The notes beneath the pieces are model-generated. The model was given only the letters and a program-made list of their open reading frames with translations, was not told the origin of the DNA and searched no databases. This document shows positions 10,963 to 23,251 of a stretch of 64,000 bases of DNA, in pieces; position 1 is the first letter of the stretch; every line of letters begins with the position of its first letter. The DNA is taken from NCBI GenBank assembly GCA_001600635.1, contig BCKL01000017.1:62001-126000 (forward strand), read 5' to 3'. Made by a program: the position numbers and the translations under genes. Source of the stretch: Leucosporidium creatinivorum (taxonomy: Eukaryota; Basidiomycota; Microbotryomycetes; Leucosporidiales; Leucosporidiaceae).

Positions 10963-11445
10963 GTTATAGGAGAAGGTGATAGCAGTGGTCTGTTGTACAA
11001 GAGGGTCGAAGGGAAGTCAGCATCTCTGTGATAGCCAGCTTGAGAGCTGAGAAGGGCAGGCGGTAGCGTTAAGGCCAGCGAGCTGCTGCTTTACAGCTTT
11101 CGGACGCTCCTCCAGCACCGAGATCAACACCAGACCATATCGTTCCATCGCTCACAGCGCCCCGGCTTCACGCTGAGCTTGAACAGCCCTTGGCCCACCC
11201 GTCCGCTTTCGAACTCGAACCGGCGCTCACCTTTCAGCAGCGGTTCGTATCGCCCTACAGCAGTAGCGAGAGCTTCCTAACGATCCAGCAAAGCTTGATG
11301 TGTCCTACAGGTGCGGCTGGAGGTGATGTGACGAGATTCGAGCGATGTCGCAGGAGCGAGAGCTTGTGCTCCTTCGAAATCGAAACCCCTTCGAAGCGCC
11401 CACCTCCGTTACCAGCCGTTCTCTCGCTTTCTGCACTCGGTTTTG
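10959..11445 (-). repeat. Duplicated 5' flank, copy 2 (F-box pseudogene)
   Basis: The partner of 8857-9357. The predicted 5' UTR intron is 10990-11230, again exactly 241 nt, with the same donor, branch site and acceptor. Copies differ by scattered substitutions and small indels. Confidence 0.8.
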
Positions 11446-12087
11446 GCCAGCATGTGTGATGTAGCAAAACATCGATTGCCAGGTCTAGCAAGATCTTCAT
11501 GGCCTCGTTCTCGGATCCCAACTTGCTCCCCCCCTGCAAAGCTTCCGCTCCTCAGCCACTCTCCACCGAAGTGACCGCTCTCGCCTGCTCAAAGCACCGA
11601 GAGCATCTACAAGTGAATGTCCCTCCCTCAGAATGGAGCCCGCCCTGCCTTGCGCGACAGAGCGAGCATTTTTCCCCAAACGAGAGAGGTGTTGATCTTC
11701 CTTAGCCGCCCGCGACTAGCACCGAATGGTCGTTGGAGACGTCCATCCAGCGAACTCAGGTCACCCGGTTGTTGTAACGGCGTTTAGTTTGATGAAGAGA
11801 AGCTCAGCATGCGAGGCGTCGCGACATTTTGTAGGCGCTCGTCGAACTCCCTTCTCGGGTTCCAGCGCCGAGGCGGCTGTTGACCCTTCTGTAGCGATTC
11901 TTCGAAGCCGTGAATGTCAGTTGTACGTCGGTCGGGATACTGGGAAGGTGCAGACCGCCTCAACACTCGACTGACCGCTTCGCCGAACCTTCACCGCATG
12001 CACTTTGACCTCGGCCGAGCTCATCACCGCAGGCCGTCCCTTGCAGCACGCTGCTCATCTCTAACTACCTACACGTCCTCCTCACTC
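11446..12087. other. Intergenic, nothing recognised
   Basis: About 640 bp between the duplicated F-box flank and the end of the acyltransferase gene. Open frames are short and unlike any family I recognise. Confidence 0.5.
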
Positions 12088-13757
12088 TTATTGCTTCCAC
12101 CTCATCCAACCCTCCATCCTATCCCTCTGCACCTCTTCCAACACCCTCTCCCTCAACCCTCGCCTCACATCAAACGTCCACTCGGCACCCTGCACCTCAG
12201 CGCCGGGATTCGTCCTGAAGACCCTCAAAAAGTTCTTGATAGAAAAGGCAGTATGATGGCTCGTCTGCGAGGGATCAAAGCCAAAGTGGACGTTCCAGTC
12301 GTAGCTGCAAGCCAAGGGGAAAGGTCAGCGCCAAGCAGCCAGAGAGAGCGAGAAGACGAACCGCCAGTTGGAGTTGACGATACACTCGCCAGTGGAGGGC
12401 ACCATCACTTGCATCTCCCTCTTTTCTGCCGCTTGCTGCATCCTGTAAGCTCTACAGCTGAGCCACTCCAGCGCCGTCTGTGGATCCGAGCGGAGGGAAG
12501 TGAGGGAGGCGCGGATGGCGAGGGCGATCGGGGAGAGGGAGAGGGTCTCGGACGAGGGGAGGGGGGAGGAATACATCTGAGCGACGTTGGCGACGAGGTT
12601 GGGAAGAGTGGGAGGAAAGGCGAAGTGAGTGGGGAAGAAGGAGCGGTACTGTTCGGCGTGGGAGAAGCGGGTCAGCTTCTTTGATCGTCGGGAGGAAAGG
12701 ATCGAAGCAAGAGCTTACGTTAACCGAGTTGCACACCGACTCGATCTCCTCTCCGCACAAGCGCAACAGATTGACAAAGTACGAGCTCATCGCATCCTGC
12801 TCCGAGACCCACTCGTTCTCGCCGGAGCCAGAGGCGAGCGACTTGAGCAGCTTGATCTCGGCGTGGGAGAATACCAGCTGAACTACCTCGGTCTCGTTTG
12901 CCGAGGCGGTGTCTGTTCCGAGTCACCAGGGGAGGAGTTAGCTTTCCTTCGGCGCAGGCGGCGCTTGGCGAAATCGAACACACTCACACTTCCCCCACCC
13001 CTCTTCCACCGAGTAGCTCGGCCACAGAACACCCGTCTCCCATTTTTTCAAGATCTCCGCCCCAGGATCCCCAATCAGCCTCACATGCGGCCCGAAATTC
13101 GGCTTCCCCTTCTCCGAGTCCCCCTCCTCAACGACTCCATCGCACTCATAAGCCCTCCCCAACGCCCTTGTGAACTCCAGAAAGGCATTCCCATCACCCA
13201 ATACATGTCCCCAAGTAATCCCGACTGCAGTGCGCTCCCCGCCGATGTGGTGCGGGAGGTAGGTGATCTTGAAAGCGAGGAGAGCGCCGAGCGGCACGGA
13301 TGAGGGGGCGTTGAGCTGCGTGGGGTCGAGGGAGGGAGAGTAAGGGGCGAGGGAGGGTTGGATGACGGAGGTGGTGCCGAAGGCGGTGACGGAGGTGCTG
13401 GTCGAGAGGGTGAGAGGGATGGCAGCTTCGGGCGAGATTTCGATCTGCTCGGCGCATAGGTTCAGTCAGTCCTGCTCTCTCGTATACAGAGTGAGATAAT
13501 ATACATACCCACCACTCCCCTTTCTCCCTCTCATCCCATCTCAGCCTTCCGCCGACAACGGGGTACAGCCTCGCGACCGCGTGGACTGCTCTTACAAACC
13601 GCTGGAGGTCAAGCCGACCGGGCAAGATGTGCACCGAGGGGATGGTACCGATTGGCCAGAGGGTGATTGGCGAGAGCGGGAGCTTGGTGGGCGTCGAGGA
13701 GGGGAAAGAGAGGGAGATGGGGCGCTGCTCATCCGGTGCAGCTGGCGGGGTGGACAT
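12088..13757 (-). CDS. BAHD-like acyltransferase (transferase family)
   Basis: Five exons: 13509-13757, 12988-13444, 12719-12912, 12362-12648, 12088-12304 (467 residues). The key motif HxxxD is present as WGHVLGDGN (His163, Asp167), in the place expected for the catalytic base of the PF02458 transferase family (plant BAHD, fungal trichothecene acetyltransferase-like). The N-terminal half has the typical LYPVVGGRL segment. The C-terminal half contains YDWNVHFGFDPSQ in the region where plant enzymes have DFGWG; the exact DFGWG is not there. Such enzymes move an acyl group from acyl-CoA to an alcohol or amine; the substrate cannot be read from sequence. An in-frame ATG at 13880 would add a hydrophobic N-terminus, but the ATG at 13757 is preferred because it starts the conserved part. 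Confidence 0.75.
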
Positions 13758-14090
13758 CTGGCGTTGCTGTAGCAAGATACTAGAGGCAAGGAGAAGTGAT
13801 GAGGAGCAGAATGAAAGACGAGCAGCGAGAGGTCGAAGGAAAGGAGCAAGTCGAAGCTCGAAGCCGACCCATCGACTCATTGGGCCGGTGAGTGCATGCG
13901 AGTCATTCAAGTACCCTGCAGAGTTCCCACCCTCGCCCACGACAGCAAAGCGCAGCTCCAAGATCAGTAACAAGCAGCTCAGTCCTCGCCGAACCCCTTT
14001 CTCGGCGCATCTCTCTTGCTCTCTCGCTCCCCTTCTCGCATCGAAAAGGGCGACAAATCGGAACATCAATTCCCTCTCCTGTACACTATA
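13758..14090. other. Intergenic: acyltransferase promoter, VPS27 3' flank
   Basis: About 330 bp with no supported exon beyond the possible N-terminal extension of the acyltransferase. Confidence 0.45.
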
Positions 14091-16380
14091 CTAAAGTTCA
14101 ATCAACTCCCCCACCCTCGCCTGTTCCTGCTCCTCCCGCTCCCTCTCCTTCTGCTCTCTCTCCCACGGCTGAGCGTTCGGAACACTAGGGAACTGATTCG
14201 GGTTGGGCAAAGGAGCGTTAGGGACGGAGGGGAAGGAAGAGGGGTAGTAGATCCCTGCTGGCTGCTGTTGTTGCTGTGGAGGGGCGTGTTGCTGCTGAGG
14301 GACGGCCGAGGGCGAGGGAAGAGGTGGAGGAGCCTGAGACTGAGCTTGAGCTTGAGCGAAGAAGGGGAGTGGTTGCCCGTGCTCTACCTGAGGCTGAGGC
14401 GCGGGCTGGAAGAAAGGAAGTGGGCGTCCGTACTCTGCTTGAGGGGGAGCGTAGGCGTACTGCTGTTGCTGGGGAGCGGTCGAGTAGGCTTGAGCGTGTT
14501 GCTGCTGGTGTAGCTGCTGGTAGGGAGCGGGAGGGTTGGGGGTAGGGTAGTAGGAGGCTTCTCGAGGTTGCTGTTGGGCGTAGGAGTGGGCGGGGTAGGC
14601 TGCGAGGGGGAAGTGAGGGAGAGCGGTCGAGGAAGGCGTTTACGACGAACAGGGAGGCGAGGCGAGGGAGACAAACAGGAGGGAAAGAAAGAGTCAGCTC
14701 CTTGTTCAGCATAAGACGGCCTGACAGCGCCTCCGCGAGCCTCAACGCTCACGCTTGCTCGGCGCAGCGCTACCCTGAGGTAAGTAGAACTCACCCTGCC
14801 TCCCCTCCAACAGCCCCCTATAAATCCTCGCCGCCTCTCCCAACTTGCCCTCCATCTCTCTCAAGATCTCCGCCCTCCTCTCCGCATCCTCGAGCCCTCT
14901 CTCCAATCTCGGTCCAGCCGCTCTGGCCTCCTCATACAGCCTCCTCTCCTTCTCGCCCAAACCGTGCGGAGGGGGATGCGAGAGCGTAGAGGAGAAGGAT
15001 TGAAGGGTGTGCGATTCCGAAGGGGTGAGGTCGTAGGAGGGGAGATGCAGGCGGGCTGAGGAGGGAGTGGGGGCGGGGGCGTAGGAGGGGTTCTGCGGAG
15101 GAGGAGAGTGGTAGAGAGAGGCGTAGGTGGCTGCTGGGCCTTCGTCGTTGTAAGTCGGTGCAGAAGGGGGAGGAGCAACGTCTCGAAGGGAAGCGGCGAT
15201 AGCGGCGGCGAGGTCGGGGTCGTCCTCCTCCTCAGCGACGGCGGAGGTGGGAGTCGATTTGGCAGGAGCGGCAGGTGCAGAGGAGGTGTAGGAAGGGTTG
15301 TACGCCGCTGAGGCGTTAGGCTTGCGCAGCTCGAACGCCGGACCCTCGACCGCCGAGCCGTTGACCTCGCGCAACGAGGCCTCGATCGCGCGCTGGAGGT
15401 CCTCATCCTCCTTGCTGGACGAAGCGCCCGACTTGCTCTTCCTATCCCCACTTCCATAACTGACCGTACTCCTCCTCCCCGGCATCTCGGGCCTGCCACT
15501 CCCTCCAGCACCCAAGCTCGAGCTCCTCTTGACCCCGGTAGCTCCCTTGCCCTCTTTGATCTTCTTGACGCAATCGTCGCACACTCGTACTGGTTCGGTG
15601 ATGCCGTAGTGAGGGAGAGGGGAAGTCTGGGAGGAGCATTGCTGATCAAAGACGGAGCCACAGTTGCGGCAGTGGTGCTTGCGATTGAAGGTGCTGAAAT
15701 CGGTCCGGCAGCGGGTGCAGTACGAGGCGTCGGTCCATTCGGGAGCCTGTGTAAGCGAGCGTTAGCGAGCTGAAGAGAGAAGGCCAAGCTCGACATCCGA
15801 ACTGACCGAGAGCGAGTCGACCATGGCGGCTGTGGCGGTAGGGTCCTTGGGAGGGAAGGGCAAACCCTCGCTCCTCATCCTCTGGTAGGCCGATACGAGG
15901 CTACTACTCCTCAAGCTCTCCTTCTGCTCAAACGCCGTGGCCCAATCCTGCAACTTGGCCAGGACGCGCTCCTTGACCTCACGATTGACCGTCGCTCCTC
16001 CTCTTCCCAACGACTCGAGATCCTTGGGCATCTCATCGTTAGCTACGACTTGAAGGAAAGGGGTCCCGCCGTTCTTGATGGCAATGTCGAGGCAGGATAA
16101 GGTGAGGAGTTGGACGTTTGGGTTGTCGTTGCGGAGGCGGCGAAGGAGGGATTTCGAGGCTTGTTGTGGGGGTAAAGCCGAGGAGCGGATCAAGTCGGCT
16201 AGGTGTAAGGAAGAGAGCAAGTCGGGAGGAGTAGAGGATGGTAAGAGGTCCGAGGTGGTCTTGTCTGTTTCGAGTGGGGGCGGGTCAGCTCTAGTCGAGG
16301 CTGTAGAGGGTACAGAGGTACATACCGAGTAGAGCATCAAATTCAGCTTGACCTGCTGAGGGTCCCCATAGAAACGACAT
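14091..16380 (-). CDS. VPS27: Vps27, ESCRT-0 subunit
   Basis: Exons 16326-16380, 15807-16264, 14795-15746, 14091-14599 encode 657 residues. Domains in order: VHS domain (about 10-165; LHLADLIRSS, LSCLDIAIKNGGTPF); FYVE zinc finger (about 172-235) with four CXXC-type pairs and the PI3P-binding basic motif RKHHCRNCG; two ubiquitin-interacting motifs (DEDLQRAIEASLRE and DDPDLAAAIAASLRD); a coiled-coil stretch (EKERRLYEEARAAG to EILREMEGKLGEAARI); and a Gln/Pro/Tyr-rich tail ending in a charged helix. This is the layout of Vps27/Hrs, which binds PI3P and ubiquitinated cargo on endosomes and recruits ESCRT-I. The last intron (14600-14794) is longer than average. It diverges from RAD7. Confidence 0.92.
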
Positions 16381-16850
16381 GGTACAGAGTTGGGCAGACC
16401 GAGCGAGGCGGGAGAGAAGGACGAGACGGTGACGACGCTGCTGGTCGGTTCGAGCTGGGAGAAAGGTGGCGAGTGGTGCAGAGTAGGCTGTAGGTGTAAG
16501 TTGTTGGTCGATGTAAAGAGCTACAGAAGAGCGAGACGAAGAAGCCGAGCAAAGAGTGGCGAGCAAGAGAGAGAGAGAGAGAGGGAGGGGAGCCCGAGAG
16601 CTCTCACGGCCAAGTCGTCTTTCAAGCGGTCCGAGCTCATTTTGGCAGAGGGAGAGCGCGTTCAATTCGACTCGCGTTTTGACATCTCTTGCCCTCCGCC
16701 TTGCCTCTTCTGTACCTCTTCAGCCATTGACGGACAGGAAAGCCTACAGCTTTCGACTCTCAGCTTCATCCCCGTCGAGCCTCCTTCACCGCTTCGACCC
16801 TCTCTCGTCTCTCTCTCTCCGTCTTCTCGCTCTCGCTGTCTCTCCCCAAG
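16381..16850. promoter_or_regulatory. Divergent promoter region VPS27 / RAD7
   Basis: 470 bp between two divergent ATGs. It has pyrimidine-rich stretches before the RAD7 start but no motif I can name. Both genes must be driven from here. Confidence 0.5.
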
Positions 16851-19578
16851 ATGCCTCCCCGCCGTCGTACTTCCCAACAGCAGCAGCAGCAGCAGGATAG
16901 TAATGGTACACCCGTCATCAACGGTCCTCGCTCTGCTTTGACTTCCTTCTTGCACGTACGTAGTCCGCCACTGAGCTCTCAGCGCGAGAACGAAGCCAGT
17001 GCTGACCCACTCCGTTACAGGAGCAAGGTATCACTGGACCCAATTCCATCCCCAACTACTCGCGTCGTCCTTCTACTCTAGCCACCAGTACTACAGCTTC
17101 CACCTCTGCCGCTCCTTCCTCCCCCGCCGGCAGCGGTAGCGGCAGCACCTCCGATTCCGAGCAGCAGCAACCAGTCGCTTCTACCTCGACTCTCACCACC
17201 ACTACTACTACCACCACCACCTCCGTCACTGTCAAACGTAAAGCTTCTACCTCTTCATCGGCAGCCGCTTTGAAGAAGAAGAAGCTCGACGCCGAGCAGG
17301 AGCATCAATTGGAGCTTAAGATTGCTGGGAAGCCAGAGGGACCAGTGGGCAAGAAGGGAAGGTATGAGAATAGGACGCCTGGAGCTATCAGCGTCTGCTC
17401 GGATTGTGGCAAGAGGTTCACGGTGACCAAGGTTCGTCTCCCTCCCGTTCTCTCTCTCGGCTCGGCGCAAGCTAACCCTCATTTCCCCACGGCTTCAATA
17501 GTACACCGCCACCAACCCCTCTGGTCCCGGCCTTCTCTGCTCCCCCTGCACCACCGAATCGATCGAAGACCTCGCTTCAGGAGGGGCGTTCAAAGCCCCC
17601 AAAGCGAAAGCCAAGGTCGTCAAGAAGAAGGCGGCCAAAGCGGTGGAGGCTACTAGTGGGGGAAGGACGATTAGGACGTTGCAGCAGATTTGCATCTCGG
17701 TGCGTTAGTCTCTCCCCTCCCCCTGCTTCTCGACGTCCCTCCCCGCTCGGCTCGGCGCTGACCCTTGCCTCTCCCTCCTCCATCCCCTCTGCGCTCATCT
17801 CGTCCCGTAACACAGGTCATCGGCACCCAAATCAACAACGTCGAAGCCCTCGGCGACATTGGCCCCAAGAACCTCGACCGCGTGGCTCAGATCGTGTGCA
17901 AGAACCGCGCGCTCACGCCTGAGAATTTGAGCTTGTTCTTGGAGGTGGGACATACCGAGTTGAGGTTGTATGATTGTACTAGTGAGTCGTCGCTCTCTAT
18001 CTCGCGTTTGGGAGAGGTGAGGAGGGCAAGGCGCAGGAAAGCAAGGTCGGGGAAGCAGCGGCGCCGGCCTCGACTCGCCGTCTCTGCTGCTCTACTGACC
18101 TCTTGGCTCCCTCTCTTCCACCCACTCTCCCATCTACCTCCCCCTCCCAGACCTCAACGACACCGCCCTCTCCACCCTCGCGACCTTCTGCCCCCGCCTC
18201 GAGCGCCTCACTCTCAACCTCTGCGGCCGACTGGACGATGATGTGCTCAAGGCGTGGGGCAAGGGGTTCAAGCAGCTCAAGTACTTGTCGCTCTATGGTG
18301 CGTCGCGCTTTCTCCCGCTACTCGGCGAAGCAGGAGGGTGTCGAGAGGGAGCGCCGAGGAGGGCGAAGAGGGACGAAAGCTGACGACCGATGCGACGGCC
18401 TGCAGCTCCCTACCTCGTCACCTTTGGTCAGTGGAAAGAGTATCTTGCCACCTTTGGAGGCGATCACCAGCTCGAGGGATTCGGTCTTCGTCAATCGGCC
18501 CGTAAGCTCGTTAGGGCTGGTCTCTCATCGTGGAGCCCTCGCTGACCTTTTTCGCTCTTCTCCCTCTTCTCCTTCCGCCTCACCCCTTCCCTCAACGCGC
18601 CCGCACATCTGTCAGGCTTCGACGATGACTGCCTCCGCCTCCTCGTCGACAACAACCCTGGGCTCTACAACCTCCAACTCAGCGAGATCGGCAAACTCTC
18701 AGACGTCTCGCTCGGATTGATGCACCCGCTCAAGAATCTGACGACGCTGGATATCTCGAGGGCGGGAGTTGATCAGGGTGAGTTTGGCGATGAGGAGGGA
18801 CGAGGCGGACGAGAGAGATGCTGACTAGTGAGGATGAACAGGAAACGTATTGACGGATGATGGAGTCGTTGCTCTTATTGAGGCTGTTGGGGAGAACTTG
18901 GTCGAGTTGGTGCTGGACCGTGAGTCGCTTCGGCGCTCCCCCCTTTCGCTAGGCGCTGACCTCTGCATTCCCCCCTACTCTCTCCCCTCTCCTCTCTTCC
19001 ACACCGAACAGAGAACTACCTCCTCACCGACCGAGTCCTCCTCGAAGGCATCAAAGTCAACTGCCCCTCCCTCCTACGACTCTCTCTCCACTCCCTCTCC
19101 CACCTCCAATCGACCGGTCTTCAATCCCTCTTCACCTCCTGGGTTTGCCCGGGCCTCACCCACCTGACCCTCCACCGCGTTCTCGAAACGGACAACACCT
19201 CCCTCTCGGCCATTGTCTCCCACTCGGGCCACAGTCTGAGGCAGTTGGATCTCCATTCGTGCGATAATGTCGAGGAGGAAGGGTTGATGGAGATGGCGGG
19301 TGGATTTCCCCGACTTGAGGAGCTCGATTTGAGCTTTGTGAGGATGACGGATAATTTCGTGATCAAGAAGCTGGGCGAGGAGTGCGAGGCGTTGAGTAAG
19401 GTGTTTGTGCATGGGTGCTCGAGGGTTACGGATGATTGTGTGCAGAGGGTGAGTCTGGGATCTTCTCGCGCTGGGACTGGGAGGGGTAGGGCAGCAGCTG
19501 ATCTCGATTTCGACCTCCGCCGAGCAGAAGGGAGTGTCGATCCGTGGCTTGGAGAACTGCGTGGCGGTGGAGCTCTGA
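16851..19578 (+). CDS. RAD7: Rad7-like nucleotide excision repair protein
   Basis: Ten exons: 16851-16955, 17021-17431, 17502-17699, 17816-17981, 18151-18297, 18406-18501, 18616-18777, 18842-18919, 19012-19448, 19528-19578 (616 residues, all phases consistent). The N-terminus has a polyglutamine run and a Ser/Thr-rich low-complexity region with basic clusters. A zinc-binding-like pair follows (VCSDCGKRF, then LLCSPC). The C-terminal two thirds is a chain of leucine-rich repeats (LERLTLNLCGRLDDD; LTTLDISRAGV; LEELDLSFVRMTD). This is the architecture of Rad7, the partner of Rad16 in global-genome nucleotide excision repair and part of a Cul3-type ubiquitin ligase in yeast. Confidence 0.85.
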
Positions 19579-19901
19579 GGCGCTGGCTTGGACTTATGAT
19601 ACCGACTCTTTCTCTCTTTCTTTTCGTACCCCCCGCTCCGTTGCTTGCTTGCTATACAACGTCGACTTGTCCGTTGCTCGGCGTTCGGTTCGGCGAAACT
19701 CGAGACGTTGGTCTGAGCTCACCTACTAGGCCTTCACACAAGTCGTTGCTTACAAGCTTTCACAGGTCGAGCTAATAATCTACAGTACAGCTCTCTCCGC
19801 TCCCCGCGGCTCAACGTCCCACTGAATCGCCCAGCCCAGCGCAAGCGGGCCGTTCCACCGCCTCGCCTCTCTCGCTCCTCCCACAACCTCCCAGCAGCAG
19901 C
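19579..19901. other. Intergenic: RAD7 3' flank, epimerase promoter
   Basis: About 320 bp; no exon supported. Carries a pyrimidine-rich tract just before the downstream ATG. Confidence 0.5.
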
Positions 19902-21443
19902 ATGTTGTTCCCACCTCTCCCACCTCTCCCTTCTCACCTACGCAAGGTCCTGATCACCGGTGCAGGAGGCTACGTCGGTGCAGAAACGGCCAAGCTCCTC
20001 CTTCAGCTTTACCCCGATGTTGAACTCGTTCTGTGCGATTTGAACGAGCCGAAGAGCTTGGGGGCGAGGACTGAGACTAGGGCCGGAGATCTGTGTGATC
20101 CTAAGGTGGTAGCAGAGCTCGTGGATGAGAGCATTGATGCGGTGAGTTGAGCGAGAGCGGGGAGGGAGCCGGGGTCGGGGTGTGGGGGAGCGGAGAGCTG
20201 GGGATGTAGCAGAGCTGACGGACGCGCATGCTACAGATCATGGCCTTCCAAGGCATTATGTCGGGTCAATCCGAGGCGAACCATCAACTTGGATACGCCG
20301 TCAACATCGATAGCCACAAGAACCTGCTGGAGGCGGCTAAGAAGGTGTACGAGAAGTCAGGAAAGAGGATCACGTTTGTTCATATCTCGGGACTCGCTGT
20401 CTTTGGTGGAGACATGTGCAAGCCCGAGGCTTTCGTCGATCCGATGGTGAGTTGGAACGAACGCCGAAGTACTCTCCGAGCGCGAGGAGGAGGCTGACTG
20501 CGCCTAGGAATCGATAGCTGACATATTCTACTGCCCGACAGACCACCCCACTCTTCCCCGAAACCTCCTACGGAACCGCGAAGGTCTGTTCTGCCTTCCT
20601 CACTCGGCGCTGCTCAAGAGACTGACTGACGCCTTCTCTCGCACATAGGCCATTGCCGAGCTATACCTCAACGACTACTCGCGCAAGGGGTACGTTGATG
20701 GACGCACTCTCAGGCTGCCTACCGTCGCTATTCGAGCTGGAGCGCCAAGCTCGGCGGCTTCGAGCTTCATCTCGGGCATCATCAGGGAGCCTCTGCAGGG
20801 TAAGATGGCTTACCACTACCCCTTGTCACACTCCAACCTATTTCGACAGCTTCATCACTCCTCAATCGCTCTCCTCGCTCGTTTTCCTCCCCTTCAGTCT
20901 GCTCACCTTCTCGCTCTTCACCAGGTCTCCCCGCCGTCTGCCCCGTCGCCACCGGCCCCGACGACCCAGCGATGGACACAGTCCCCATTTACCTCTCACG
21001 GGCCTCGACCGTCTTCCGCAACATCGTCCACGCCCTCATCATGCCCGCCGAGAAGTTCCCTTCCTACTCGAGGACAGTGGGTGTGCCGGGCATCACGGTG
21101 ACGCCGAGGCAGATTGTGGATGCTTTGTGAGCTGAGTTTAACTCCTTCGAGGCTGAACTGGGAAGCTGATCCTTCTCGTCGCTCGCAGGGAGCAGGTCGG
21201 CGGTAAGGAAGCGCTCAAGCTCGTCACCTACGAGAAGGATCCCAAGGTGGTAAGTCTGGACTACCTTTATTCCTCTCGTCTCGGAACCTGCCTGACCGTC
21301 CCTTCTCGCAGATCCACATCATGTCGAGCTGGCCCGGAGCCTTCGACAACAGCGTTGCCCTCGGACTCGGCTTCGTGCAGGATGATCCCAAGATCGGTTT
21401 CATGCTCGCCGTTGAGGACTTCAAGACGAGTTTGGCCAAGTGA
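19902..21443 (+). CDS. D-erythronate dehydrogenase-like NAD-dependent epimerase/dehydratase
   Basis: Seven exons: 19902-20141, 20237-20446, 20542-20583, 20649-20799, 20925-21126, 21189-21249, 21312-21443 (345 residues). An extended short-chain dehydrogenase fold is shown by the nucleotide-binding loop VLITGAGGYVG near the start, the acidic cofactor selector after strand 2 (LVLCDLNE) and the catalytic YxxxK in SYGTAKAIAELYLNDYSR. The segment LRLPTVAIRAGAPSSAASSF, then ISGIIREPL, is typical of the DenD group, which oxidises D-erythronate to 2-oxo-tetronate in bacteria. The exact substrate in this fungus is not known. An HpcH/HpaI aldolase lies 6 kb away; a metabolic link is speculative. Confidence 0.75.
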
Positions 21444-21608
21444 GAGGCTTGTGGGAAGCTGTACGAGGGGCTGTGGGGAGTGGTATAGGATAGCGTTCGC
21501 CGACTCGGAGAACCCTCGAAACGCAGGAAGAGTCACAACAAGCAATGGTTACAAGCTACCGAGGCGCGAATTAGGTTTTAAACAAATATATCGTCAAAAG
21601 ATACCAGC

Positions 21609-22841
21609 TCAAACCACCCAAGCCCTCTCTGGCCTGCTCGGCGCTCGTTCGGCACGAGTCGTGGGCGAGGTAGGCGCCTCCTCCATCGCCTGCACGTGGC
21701 GGTCGTGCACCTCTCGACGATGATCTCGCACGGCGTCTTCTGATCCTAGGGCGATGCAAGCGACGATAGGGTTCATGCAGAGGCCGAGGAGGAAGCCTGT
21801 TGGGCGAGGAGGCGGTCAGCTTGGGTTCTGGCAAGGCGAGCAAGTTCGAGAGTCGACGCACCAAAGACGAGCTTGATGATCGGCGCCGTCCAACTGTGTG
21901 CCATGTTGAGCCCGCCCCATTTGGCTTTGAGAGACAAGAGTCAGCGATCGCCGAGCCGAGCGAAGAGTCGAAGGCTCACGAGCAACGCAGGCAATGGCGA
22001 TGGGCCAAAAGACGAGGAAGAAGAGAGCCGAGAGGGTGGCACCTGTTCGAACGTAAGCGGTAAGCGAGTCAGTGTTGTGCACCGGCAGCAGAAACGACTG
22101 AGAGCCTCACCCATCCACACGGACCAGAAGACACGCTCGATCCAGTCCCGGAACGACAGGTTCTTGAAGTCGAACAGGTCGTTCACCGCGCTCCCACTGA
22201 AGAGATGTAGCCCCCTTCCCAGTCCATGGCGCTGGTGGAACATCCTCCATAGCTTTCCTCGCTTCGTCCGAGCCTGCTCGGGGGGAGCAAAGTCGACGAC
22301 GGCAAAGCGAGTGTCGGGCCATGGGTAGGGGAAGGCTGCGATCTTGCCGTTGCGCATGTCGACATGAACCATGGAGGAGGCGATGAGGAAGGTGAGAACG
22401 CCCTGCGCGAAGACCGAGAAAGGCGAAGGTCAGCGAAGGCGACTCTCTGCTGGTTCAGCTCGTTACTCACCTGGATAAATACAGTCACACCTAAATCTCC
22501 TGCTACAGTATTCTCACTAAGCTTCCACATCGTCACAGAGTTCGTGCCGGTTCGGTACATCGCGTAGCTGTTGGGCGAGCCTTGATCAGCTCTGCCTGCA
22601 CCTCCTCCCCTGCAGGGCAGACTCACGCAATACCAAAGTTGGCTCCTCCATCAATGCACGCTGCTCCCACTCCTTGTACGACGAAGATGTAGAACAGCTG
22701 CCGCGTGCTGAGCGGCGCAGGCAAGCCCAGGGGATTTCTCAGCGAAGGCTTCCTAGGCCATCCTTCCCTGCAGGTATCAGCTACAGAAGGTTTCCTCCGT
22801 AGTTCCCGAAAGTCAGTGCTCTTTTCCCCGAGCTGAGCCAT
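21609..22841 (-). CDS. DUF2456 family membrane protein
   Basis: Six exons: 22627-22841, 22471-22567, 22111-22402, 21980-22042, 21862-21924, 21609-21796 (305 residues). Hydrophobic segments: FYIFVVQGVGAACIDGGANF, VFIQGVLTFLIASSMV, ATLSALFFLVFWPIAIACVA and TGFLLGLCMNPIVACIAL-like sequence. Between them is a cytosolic-looking basic region with many aromatic residues (FPYPWPDTRFAVVDFAP). The pattern RNPLGLPAPLSTRQL, then SGGANF-like turns, fits the fungal DUF2456 family, for which no function is established. The start at 22841 is a true ATG. It converges with the epimerase gene, with about 165 bp between stops. Confidence 0.7.
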
Positions 22842-23251
22842 GAGACGACGAGGACGTAGAAGGGAGAGAAAGAGCGGGGACTGTGCGTGCGAAGGCTATT
22901 GTTGAGTTCGGTTTCTACTCGGTATTGTGGCGTACAGGGCTGCAGGGCTCTCACTCGGCTCTCGTTCAACTTCTCGCGAGACTGAGTACACTGAACGAGA
23001 AACAGAGACTTCATCATTATGCGAAAAGGGGGGCAGGGTTCGGAGCCGTCGAGGCGTGTGTCTAACGAGCATGCGAAATAAAACGAGGAAGAGGGGTGGA
23101 GAGGGGAGCTTTGGTCCAGCAAGAACGAAGGGAGGGGCAGAGATAAAGAAGTCGAGATCCAATGCGAGCGAGCGAGCGTCCATTTCGTCTAAAGCATCCA
23201 CCACCGAGGCGAGCGCCGAGCGTGTTGTCCTGCAGCGCCAACCAGACCCGC
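22842..23251. other. Intergenic: DUF2456 promoter, glycoprotein gene 3' flank
   Basis: About 410 bp between two minus-strand genes with no supported exon. Confidence 0.5.

Noticed and set aside
11914-12684. A 256-codon plus-strand frame opposite the acyltransferase
   Set aside because: It is antisense to well-phased acyltransferase exons and has no recognisable content.
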